Below are positions 49,712-57,800 of a DNA stretch of 64,000 nucleotides, piece after piece; the first letter of the stretch is position 1, and each line of letters begins with the position of its first letter. The stretch lies in assembly GCF_041380015.1 (NCBI RefSeq), contig NZ_CP159978.1; one strand, written 5' to 3'. A model generated the notes under the pieces. It was given only the letters and a program-made list of their open reading frames with translations, had not been told where the DNA came from and did no database searches. The translations under genes and the position numbers were made by a program. Source of the stretch: Buchananella felis (lineage in GTDB: Bacteria > Actinomycetota > Actinomycetes > Actinomycetales > Actinomycetaceae).

Positions 49712-51333
49712 AGCCGCACCACCGTGGTCGGGTTGTCGTCCGGCTCCACCGGCGCGGCGCCGCCCTGCAGCACTGCGCCGCCGGACTCCTCGCCCCCGCA
49801 GGCCGCGCCTCCCCGGGCGTCACCGTTGAAGTCGTCGCCGCTGAAGGGGGCGGCGCCATCGTGCCCGCCGGTCGCGGCCGCGCCGAAACGTGCGGGCGCC
49901 AAGCGGGCAGCGTCGGCCATACCAACCCGGGCCTGGTCGCGGTCCAGCTCACCGATCAGGGCGGCCGGCAGCGCGGCGTCCCCCAGCACGGGGGCGGCCT
50001 GCGGGCGGCGGGCGGCGTCGCTCATGCGCAGCAGCAGGGCGATGATGATCCAGGAGGACAGCAGCGAGGAGCCGCCGGCGGCCAGGAACGGCGTGGTCAG
50101 GCCGGTCAGCGGCAGCACTCGGGTCAGGCCGCCCACCACCACGAACACCTGCAGGGCGATGGAGAACGCCAGGCCGGTGGCCAGCAGCTTGCCGAAGCCG
50201 TCGCGCGCGCCGATGGCGATGCGCAGCCCCCGCTCCACCAGGATCCCGTACAGGGCCAGGATGGCAAACACCCCGGTCACGCCCAGCTCCTCCCCGAAGG
50301 AGGCCACGATGAAGTCAGAGTTCGCAAACGGCACCAGCGTGGGGTGGCCGTTGCCCAGCCCGGTGCCGGTCAGCCCGCCCGTGGCGAAGCCGAACAGGCC
50401 CTGCACCAGCTGGAAGGAGCCGCCGCCGCTGGCGTAGACCTCCGGGTCCAGCGGGTGCAGCCACGCCACCACGCGGTTGGCGATGTGCGGCTTGAGCAGG
50501 TAGGCGCCGTAGCCCGCTGCCGCGGCGGCCAGGAAGCCGATGGCGATCCAGGCGGGCCGGTCCGTGGCCACGTACAGCATGATCACGAACAGGCCAAAGA
50601 GCAGCACGGAGGTGCCGTAGTCGTTTTGCAGCACCAGGATGCCCACGCCCACCAGCCAGGCCACCAGCAGCGGGGTGGTGTAGCGCAGGCGCGGCAGGCG
50701 CATCCCGGCCAGCTTCCTGCCGGTCAGCGCCAGGTTGTCCCGGTTGTCGGCCAGGTAGGAGGCAAAGAAGACCGCCAGCAGGATCTTGGCCAGCTCCGCC
50801 GGCTGGAAGGTGGCCACCTTCAGGTCGATCCAGATGTTCGCCCCGTACTGGGAGACACCCAGCCCGGGCACCAGCGGCAGCAGGAGCAGCACGACGCTGG
50901 CCAACAGCGACAGGTAGGTGTAGCGCTTCAGGTTGCGGTGGTCGCGCACCAGGAACAGCACCGCCAGGGCCGCGATCAGCCCCACGGCGGTGACCAGGAG
51001 CTGCTTGTTACCCACCACCTGGTCGTAGTGCTCCGCGGCCAGGTAGCTGATGTCCAGCCGGTAGATCATCGCCAGGCCCAGCCCGTTGAGCGCGAAGGCC
51101 ACCGGCAGGATCACCGGGTCCGCGTAGGGCGCCAGCCACTTCACCGCCCCGTAGGTGACCAGGCCCGCCCCGGCCAGCGAGGCCAGGTGGGTGCCCAGGC
51201 CGGGCGGGAGCTGGCCGGTGTTCCCCACCACGACCAGCAGGTAGGCGGCCACCCCCACGCCCAGGGCAAGCAGAAGGAGCGCCACTTCGGTGAAGTAGCG
51301 CCGCTTGCCGGGGGTGTGGGAGACCGTTGCCAT
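49708..51333 (-). CDS. rodA: RodA/FtsW SEDS glycosyltransferase
   Basis: Membrane polymerase that makes peptidoglycan glycan strands from lipid II. 541 residues with about ten to twelve hydrophobic segments. SEDS motifs are visible: GANIWIDLKVATFQPAELAK, QNDYGTSVLLFGLF and FGEELGVTGVFAIL. The large loop with LVQGLFGFATGGLTGTGLGNG precedes the last helices. A ~110-residue hydrophilic C-terminal tail is longer than in RodA of most bacteria. The start shares one base with the end of pstP, and the stop overlaps pbpA. Confidence 0.95.
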   Translation of the reverse strand: MATVSHTPGKRRYFTEVALLLLALGVGVAAYLLVVVGNTGQLPPGLGTHLASLAGAGLVTYGAVKWLAPYADPVILPVAFALNGLGLAMIYRLDISYLAAEHYDQVVGNKQLLVTAVGLIAALAVLFLVRDHRNLKRYTYLSLLASVVLLLLPLVPGLGVSQYGANIWIDLKVATFQPAELAKILLAVFFASYLADNRDNLALTGRKLAGMRLPRLRYTTPLLVAWLVGVGILVLQNDYGTSVLLFGLFVIMLYVATDRPAWIAIGFLAAAAAGYGAYLLKPHIANRVVAWLHPLDPEVYASGGGSFQLVQGLFGFATGGLTGTGLGNGHPTLVPFANSDFIVASFGEELGVTGVFAILALYGILVERGLRIAIGARDGFGKLLATGLAFSIALQVFVVVGGLTRVLPLTGLTTPFLAAGGSSLLSSWIIIALLLRMSDAARRPQAAPVLGDAALPAALIGELDRDQARVGMADAARLAPARFGAAATGGHDGAAPFSGDDFNGDARGGAACGGEESGGAVLQGGAAPVEPDDNPTTVVRL

Positions 51334-52742
51334 TACTCGCTACTGCTCGTGGGGCTTGGCGAGACTACGGCGGGGGCCGTGGACGCGGCCGGGGTGGCCG
51401 TGGCCGGCGCGCTCGGTGCCGGGGAGGCCGGTGCTGGGGAGGCCGGTGTCGGTGACGGCGAGGCCGGGCTGTACAGGCCCGGGGTGGCGCCGGCGTCCGG
51501 CGTGGGCGTGGGCACGGCCATGCGCTGGACCTCCAGCGAGCTGACGTAGTCGCGCGCCTCCTGCAGCGAGGGGCGGATCACTGCCGTCTGCAGGCGGGCG
51601 CGCACCCCGGGGGCCAGGCTCTCCACGCTCACGCCGGTGTCCTCGTACTTCTCAGACAACTGGATGGGGCCCAGCTGCTGCGGGATGCCCCGATAGATCT
51701 CCACCGTGGCGCCGGTGCCGATCACGTAGTAGTACGACTGCGCCCACATCGACGCGCCGAACAGCAGCGCCCCCAGCAGCACCAGGCCGGCAAAGGAAAA
51801 GGCCAAACGCCGGCGCCACCTGCCCCGTTTGCCGCCGGTGGACGACGTTTCCTCCGCCCGCTCCGATTCGCCACCCTCGCCCTCAGCGGCGGGGCTGGTC
51901 AGGGCGGCGGCCCGCGCGGCGGCAGAGGTGCCGCCCCGGCTGCGGGCCAGCCGGTTCGTCGCGGCGCTGCCAACAACCTGGGGGGCGGTGGGCAGGCCAG
52001 AAACGTCGGAGGTAGCGTCGTCCAAAACGTCCACCACGACCACCGAGACGTTGTCGGGGGCGCCGGCCCGCAGGGCCAGGTCCACCAGGACGTCGGCGCA
52101 CGTGTCAGGGTCCGTGCCGGCGCTGACCACGGTGGCGATCGTGTCCGCAGAGACCACGCCGGACAGGCCGTCGGAGCACAGCAGCCAGCGGTCGCCGGCC
52201 CTGGCCTCCCGCACGGACTCGTCCAGCTCCAGGGCCTCCGTGGAATCGCCCAGGGTGCGCAGAATGACGCTGCGCTGCGGGTGACGCGCCGCCTCCTCCT
52301 CGGTGAGCCGGCCGGTCTGCACCAGGAAGTTGACGAAGGTGTGGTCAGTGGTGACCTGGGTGAACTGGCCGTCGCGCAGCAGGTAGGCGCGCGAATCGCC
52401 CACGTGCACCATGGCCAGCTTGTTGCCGCTGCGCAGCAGGGCGATGCAGGTGGTGCCCAGGCCGGCCAGCTCCGGGTCCAGCGTGGAGCGCTCCTTGAGC
52501 TCCTGGTGGGCGTCGTTGACCGCGCCGCGCAGCAGGCTGAGCAGGTCGTCCGCGCCGTGCGAATCGGAGTCCAGGGCGGAGAGGTGAGCAACCGCCACCG
52601 AGGAGGCGATGTCGCCGCCGGCGGGGCCGCCCATGCCGTCGGCCATCACCGCCAGGTGCGGGCCCGCGTAGGCCGAGTCCTGGTTGTTGCGCCTGACCAG
52701 CCCAACATCTGAACGGGCCGCGTAATTGAAAACTATGCTCAT
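51333..52742 (-). CDS. pstP: PP2C-type Ser/Thr phosphatase PstP
   Basis: Metal-dependent phosphatase that reverses PknA/PknB phosphorylation. 469 residues. The catalytic domain (1-~240) has RRNNQDSAY, the metal-binding MADGMGGPAGG (Asp35), GDSRAYLLRDG and SDGLSGVV, and ends near APDNVSVVVVDV. A Ser/Glu/Arg-rich linker, one membrane helix (~318-338) and an extracellular Pro/Ala/Thr/Ser-rich tail follow, as in mycobacterial PstP. Coupled by overlaps to fhaB upstream and rodA downstream. Confidence 0.96.
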   Translation of the reverse strand: MSIVFNYAARSDVGLVRRNNQDSAYAGPHLAVMADGMGGPAGGDIASSVAVAHLSALDSDSHGADDLLSLLRGAVNDAHQELKERSTLDPELAGLGTTCIALLRSGNKLAMVHVGDSRAYLLRDGQFTQVTTDHTFVNFLVQTGRLTEEEAARHPQRSVILRTLGDSTEALELDESVREARAGDRWLLCSDGLSGVVSADTIATVVSAGTDPDTCADVLVDLALRAGAPDNVSVVVVDVLDDATSDVSGLPTAPQVVGSAATNRLARSRGGTSAAARAAALTSPAAEGEGGESERAEETSSTGGKRGRWRRRLAFSFAGLVLLGALLFGASMWAQSYYYVIGTGATVEIYRGIPQQLGPIQLSEKYEDTGVSVESLAPGVRARLQTAVIRPSLQEARDYVSSLEVQRMAVPTPTPDAGATPGLYSPASPSPTPASPAPASPAPSAPATATPAASTAPAVVSPSPTSSSE

Positions 52743-53275
52743 CGGCGCGGCTCAATCACGGTCTGGCCAATGCGCACCGAGCTGCCCACCCCGACCGGGG
52801 TGGCGGCCTTGATCTTCTCGTTGTCCACCAGGGTGCCGTTGGTGGAGCCCAGGTCCTCCACGAACCAGCCGCCGTCGCCCGGATAGAAGCGGGCGTGGCG
52901 GGAGGAGGCGTAGCCGTCATCCAGCACCAGGGTGGAGGAAGGGGAGCGGCCCACCACCACGGAGGTGCCCACCAGCGGGATCGAGGTGCCTGCCAGCGGC
53001 CCCTGGGTGACCAGCAGCCGCAGCGGCGGGGCCGCCACGGCGGCGGGGGAGTCGTGGGAAGGGGCGGCAACCGGGCCGGCCCCGCCGCGCCCCAGCCGCG
53101 AGAGGGTGCGTTGACCAACGGAGGCAGGCGGGGTCGGGGCAGGCCTGCCCGCGCCCCGGGAGCGCACGGTGGGGCCAAACAGGTCGCGGCGCAGCACCCC
53201 CACGATCAAGGCTATGAACACCCACAGCAGCGCCAGGAAACCGAAGCGCAGCAGGGTGAAGGCGAGTTCGCTCAC
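52739..53275 (-). CDS. fhaB: FHA-domain protein FhaB
   Basis: 178 residues. An N-terminal membrane helix (LAFTLLRFGFLALLWVFIALIVGVL region, 4-27) and a Pro/Gly-rich linker precede a C-terminal FHA domain that reads phosphothreonine. The FHA core has VVVGRSPSSTLVL, ASSRHARFY and GSTNGTLVDN. In mycobacteria FhaB (FipA) links the kinases to FtsZ/FtsQ. Start overlaps the fhaA stop by four bases and its stop overlaps the pstP start. Confidence 0.94.
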   Translation of the reverse strand: MSELAFTLLRFGFLALLWVFIALIVGVLRRDLFGPTVRSRGAGRPAPTPPASVGQRTLSRLGRGGAGPVAAPSHDSPAAVAAPPLRLLVTQGPLAGTSIPLVGTSVVVGRSPSSTLVLDDGYASSRHARFYPGDGGWFVEDLGSTNGTLVDNEKIKAATPVGVGSSVRIGQTVIEPRR

Positions 53276-53970
53276 GCGACGTCCCCAGGGGAGGTCCAGA
53301 AAAGGAAGCTCGTGCGCCCGATCGTGACCGTGTTGCCGTCCACCAGGGTGGCGGCGTCCACGCGGTGGCCCTCCACGAAGGTGCCGTTGGTGGAGCCGAG
53401 GTCGGTCAGGATCGTGCCCTGCGGGGTCACGCTGAGTTCACAGTGGACCCGGGAGACCCCGGAGTCGTCCACCACGATGCCCGCGCCCGAGCCGCGCCCG
53501 ATCGTCACCCGTGGTCCGGTCAGCAGGTAGCGCCGCCCGGCGATCTCCACCACCGGGTGGGCCGGGCTGGCCGGGATCGCCCCGGCGGGGGCGACACTGC
53601 CGCGCTGGTTGGCGCCCATCACCAGGAACTGGCCGGAGACCATCTCCGGGTCCGTCTCGAATGCGACCGTGACGGGACCGATGAAGGAATATCCCTGGGA
53701 AAAGCCGTGGTCGGTGGCGGCGGCCGCGAACTCGTCGGTGAGCACGTCCTCGCCAGCCGTGGCCAGCTGCGCCCGGTCCTCCGCCGCCAGGCGGATAACG
53801 AAGGCGTTGTGGGCCACCACGCGGTCGCGATCCAGCGTGATCACGTTGTCGTCCATCGTCTTGCGCACTGCGGAGATGAGCTCCACGGGCTGCAGGCCAC
53901 CACGGTTGAGGTCAAAGGCGCCCTTGAACAAGCGCTCGATGCGGTGCTCTACCCGGTCAAAAACGCCCAT
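53272..53970 (-). CDS. fhaA: FhaA: DUF3662 and FHA-domain protein
   Basis: First gene of the kinase operon, 232 residues, ATG with AGGAGG upstream. The N-terminal DUF3662 domain (~1-115, opening MGVFDRVEHRIERLFKGAF) is joined by a short linker to a C-terminal FHA domain with TIGRGSGAGIVV, SGVSRVHCELSV and GSTNGTFVEG. In mycobacteria FhaA binds the phosphorylated pseudokinase of MviN and restrains wall synthesis; this window also has that MurJ fusion. It is much shorter than mycobacterial FhaA (over 500 residues) because the middle linker is nearly absent. Confidence 0.95.
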   Translation of the reverse strand: MGVFDRVEHRIERLFKGAFDLNRGGLQPVELISAVRKTMDDNVITLDRDRVVAHNAFVIRLAAEDRAQLATAGEDVLTDEFAAAATDHGFSQGYSFIGPVTVAFETDPEMVSGQFLVMGANQRGSVAPAGAIPASPAHPVVEIAGRRYLLTGPRVTIGRGSGAGIVVDDSGVSRVHCELSVTPQGTILTDLGSTNGTFVEGHRVDAATLVDGNTVTIGRTSFLFWTSPGDVA

Positions 53971-54065
53971 GCTGCCTCCTATCGCAGTAGATAGTTACAT
54001 CCGATGGTAGCGGGACAGGCTAGGGGATGCTCGCCACGACGCCTCAGGGAAGTTATGCCGCAAAC

Positions 54066-54091
54066 AAAAAACCGGCGGTAGAAACCGCCGG
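54066..54091 (-). terminator. terminator after tRNA-Leu
   Basis: 7-bp stem CCGGCGG / CCGCCGG with a 6-base loop, followed on the minus strand by TTTTTT (plus-strand A run 54066-54071). Confidence 0.85.
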
Positions 54092-54097
54092 CATTTG

Positions 54098-54180
54098 TGC
54101 GCGAGGGGGGAGTTGAACCCCCACGCCCTCACGGGCACACGGACCTGAACCGTGCGCGTCTGCCATTTCGCCACTCGCGC
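54098..54180 (-). tRNA. tRNA-Leu (CAG anticodon)
   Basis: 83-nt class II tRNA: acceptor GCGCGAG pairs with CTCGCGC, the anticodon loop is TTCAGGT (CAG), a long variable arm and a T arm with GGTTCAACTCC are visible. No encoded CCA. Confidence 0.95.
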
Positions 54181-54339
54181 TAGTGGTCACGGACTTTGCG
54201 GTCCGCAACAGCTCGATAAATCTAGCACGGCCCCGCACGACCCGCCAAATCGAGCGCAGTGGCATCGGCCACGCCAAAGTGAGCGGGGATACGGGGCCGG
54301 GGCGGGCCGGGGCGGGGTCGGTCGGGGTCGGTGCGGTGC

Positions 54340-54445
54340 CCCGGAGCGTACAAGAGTGCGGTTGGGGTACATGCGACCGGCCGGTGCCGTGCCCCCAGGC
54401 GGTCGGATGTACCCCGTTGCAGCATTTGCGAGCTTGGGGGACGGT
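54340..54445 (+). repeat. REP-like hairpin repeat R1, copy C
   Basis: Same orientation as copy A. 16-bp stem arms 54364-54379 and 54400-54415 (GGGGTACATGCGACCG and CGGTCGGATGTACCCC, one mismatch), then GCAGCATTTGCGAGCTTGG. Confidence 0.85.
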
Positions 54446-54674
54446 GGGCGTGTCGGGGTTCGCGGCAGTCATCGCCCGGCCCCCGTTCGCACCGGGCCAC
54501 TGCAAGTATCGGGCCACCGCGCACGCCCGGCCACCGCGCGCACCGGGCTGCCGGGATCGGCGGGGCACGCGGGCCGCCCCTGCGCACTCCAGGGGGCGGG
54601 CGCTGAGGGGAGGGGAGGGCGGAACGTCGTGCACCAGGGGCCACTAGGGAGGACGGCGGGCGCATGCCGGCGGT

Positions 54675-54755
54675 ATTCGCCGAGCACGCAAGAGCATGGT
54701 CGAAGGCGCGGCACCGGGCGGTCGGATGAACCCGAGTGCGGCATTTGCGGCGCGG
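54675..54755 (+). repeat. REP-like hairpin repeat R1, decayed copy D
   Basis: Keeps CAAGAGCATGGTCG, GGCACCGGGCGGTCGGATG and GCGGCATTTGCG in the same order as copy C, but the GGGGTACAT stem is lost. Confidence 0.5.
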
Positions 54756-54847
54756 GCGGCGGGCGCGCATATCGACGGCCGCGAGATGGGAGCCCACCGC
54801 TAACTAATTCGACGCTCAAAGCCGGCACGCGCAGCTTTGGCGGCCCA

Positions 54848-54853
54848 TAAACT
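54848..54853 (+). promoter_or_regulatory. possible -10 element for leaderless GH110 mRNA
   Basis: TAAACT lies six bases before the ATG at 54860, and no ribosome-binding sequence precedes the start (TTCACCC). Transcription could begin at or next to the start codon. No good -35 is seen. Confidence 0.35.
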
Positions 54854-54859
54854 TCACCC

Positions 54860-57800
54860 ATGACGCAACGACGCGCATTTTTTGGGGTGTCAGCTTGTCT
54901 TGCAGCAACGGCGCTAGCAATGACAGGAGCACTGACCGCACACGCCGCGGAGCCGGGCGCCGTTACCGCTCCGCAGACCGTTTCGGCGGCTGAACCGATT
55001 GCCGGAACCATCGTTGATGTAACCAAATTTGGGGCTGACCCAACCGGAACCAGGGACTCCCAGCCCGGGGTGCAGGCCGCAATCAGGCACGCGAAAACCC
55101 TGACCGGGCCGGTAACGATCTATTTCCCTAAGGGCACCTACGACCTCTATCCAGACCAAGCCGAGGTGCGTGAACTCTATCCGTCCAACACGGTAGGTGA
55201 GCGCCCGCAATACAAGGACAAGCGCATAGCAATCCTGCTGGAAAACATGCAGGACGTGACCGTGGACGGTGGGGGTTCTCTGCTGCGCCTCCACGGACAG
55301 CAAACCACCTTCGCCGCCTTGCGCTCCCAGCGCGTCACGTTCAAGAACTTTTCCACCGATCACGTGGCGCCCCGCGTGTTGGACCTGACGTTTACCGGCG
55401 CGGGCACGCTAGACGACGGAAGACTGACCAGAGAGGTGCGTATCCCGGAGGGGTATCAATACTCAATCTCGGGGCGCAACCTAACGATCCACAGCGATAA
55501 CTCCCCCTACACGAATCGGCCCTACTGGTCGTACGACCCGCTGAGGCTGCCGTCCAACCCCGGCAATACCTCGCTGAACGACATGTACGAGCAGTTGCTG
55601 GACCTGGACACCGGGCACGCCTTCCGGGCCTCGTGGATGCTCCCGGTCGAGCCCCTGTTCACTGGGGTGCAGTCAATTCGAGAAAAGGCCCCCGGCCTCC
55701 TGGAGTTCACCTACCGCGCCGGCTCTGCACCGGGCGGGGTGGGCCGCTCCTTCCACGTGCGCACCTGGTGGCGCGACACCCCGGGCGCCTTCGTGTGGGA
55801 ATCGAAGGACATCAAGCTAGAAGACCTCAACGTGGGGCACCTGCACGGCTTTGGCATCCTGTTCCAGTTCAACGAGAACGTCACGGTGCGCAACGTCGAC
55901 TTCCGGCCCCCGCCGCAGTCCTACCGCACCACCGTCGGTTTCGCTGACCTCATCCAGGTCTCCGGGGACAAGGGAGAGGTGCTGATCGATAACTGCCGAT
56001 TCGGCTTCGCGCACGACGACCCAATCAACGTTCACGGCACATACGTGCAGATGAAAAACCGGCACAGCAACCGGCAGGCCACCTTCCGCTACATGCACCA
56101 CGAGACTGCCGGCTTCCCTCAGTTCTACGAGGGCAACGAGGTTGCTCTGGTTGACCGCAACACCATGCGGGACCTGCTAGACAGCGACGGGCAGCCGTGG
56201 CGCGGCCGGGTTGTGAGCGTGGATGGCCCCACGGGTGTCGATTCCAGCCACGACCTGCGCACCATGAAAGTGACGTTTGATCGCGACATGCCAGCCGGTG
56301 CCCGCGTGGATGCCGTGGTGGCAGAAAACGTCACCTACAACCCGAAGGTGACGATCAGTAACTCTCACTTTGAGTCGATCCCGACTCGCGGCATTCTCAT
56401 GACCACGCGCCGCCCGGTGCTGATCGAGAACAACGTTTTTGACCAGATGGAAATGGCATCCATCTACGTCTCGGGTGACGCCAACCAGTGGTACGAGTCC
56501 GCGATGGTTAGTGACTTCACCATCCGTGGCAACACGTTCCTGCGCCCAGCCAGGGACACATACAACAACCCTGCTCCGGTGATCTTCTTTGAACCCACCT
56601 CGGGCGGGCAGAATCCGCAACTGGCCGCGCACTCCAACGTCCTGATCGAGGACAACACGTTCCTGGTCAACGACCGCACGATTCTGGACGCCAAGAGCAT
56701 CAACGGTTTGACGTTCCGGAATAACCGGGTGATGCGGTACGAGGAGTCCAGCGCCCCCACGCTGGAGCTGGCCTCTAACCGCGTGGGCGTCGGTGCGCTC
56801 ACCACGGCGCGCGTAGCCGCTCCGGCGGGAGGGGTGTCGCGCCCCGCGTTCGTGCTGCGCGGTTCAAATAACGTGGTGCTGGAGGGCAACACCTACGGAG
56901 AGGGCATCATCCGGGGCGTTCAGTTGCATCACATGACGGGCGCCAACGTGGACATTCGCGACGAGGGCGTGAGTGTGGGCGGCAGGAACTCGACTGCAAA
57001 CCAGGTTTTCTACTTCTCCTCAGCACCGCAAATCGCGGCGGTAAACCAGCAGGGGCAGATCCTGGGCAAGCAGGAGGGTGAGGCCCAGATTCATGCCGTG
57101 GTGGTCACCCCCTTTGGTCAGGCCACTACTGCTCCGGTCAAGGTAACCGTGGGGCAGACGGAGCCCACCTACGAGCTGATCCCGTTCGAGGTGATCCGCC
57201 CGAATCCGGCCCACGCCCGCATCGAGGGCAAGGGTCTCAGGTTGGTGCCCTCCGGTTTGGGTTCCCTGTGGTTGGACGACAACCGGGCGGGCAACATTCA
57301 CCTACTGCCCGGCAAGCAGCTGGGTGTGGGGGAGTCCGTGGTCGTGAAGATGACCGGCAGGACGCAGGACTGGTACGAGGAGGCCGGTCTGATCCTCTAC
57401 GAGAACGACGACAACTACGTCACGATCCAGCGCAAGCACAACAACGGCTCCCCGTCGATCACCGTGGTCACGGAACAAAATGGGCGAGCTGAAGAGGACT
57501 CCCGCAAGGTCACTGACCCCACCCAGCAGGAACTGTGGTTGAAGCTGACTCGGCAGGAGGACGGGATTCAGGGCGCCTATTCGTTGGACGGAGTCGAGTT
57601 CTCCAATTTGGGCACCCCAGTTGTTAACTCGTCCGTGGGAGCCTCTGCTCGCATCGGGCTGATGGCGTCACTGCGGCGTAACTCGGCGGCGGATAACCAC
57701 CCCTTTGTGTTCACTGACCTGAACGTGGCCGGCACGCCGGTTGAGTTGGTGCGGGAAGTGGGCAGCGGGGAGCCGGGTGCCGGTTTCGACGTGGTGCCGA

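Larger units (their letters stand above)
54181..54859. other. repeat-bearing region between tRNA-Leu and the GH110 gene
   Basis: No gene supported. It contains REP-like copy C (54340-54445), a decayed copy D (54675-54755) and GC-rich filler with repeated GCCACCGCGCACGCCCGG-like words. The last ~80 bases are less GC-rich and carry a -10-like TAAACT just before the GH110 start. Confidence 0.65.
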
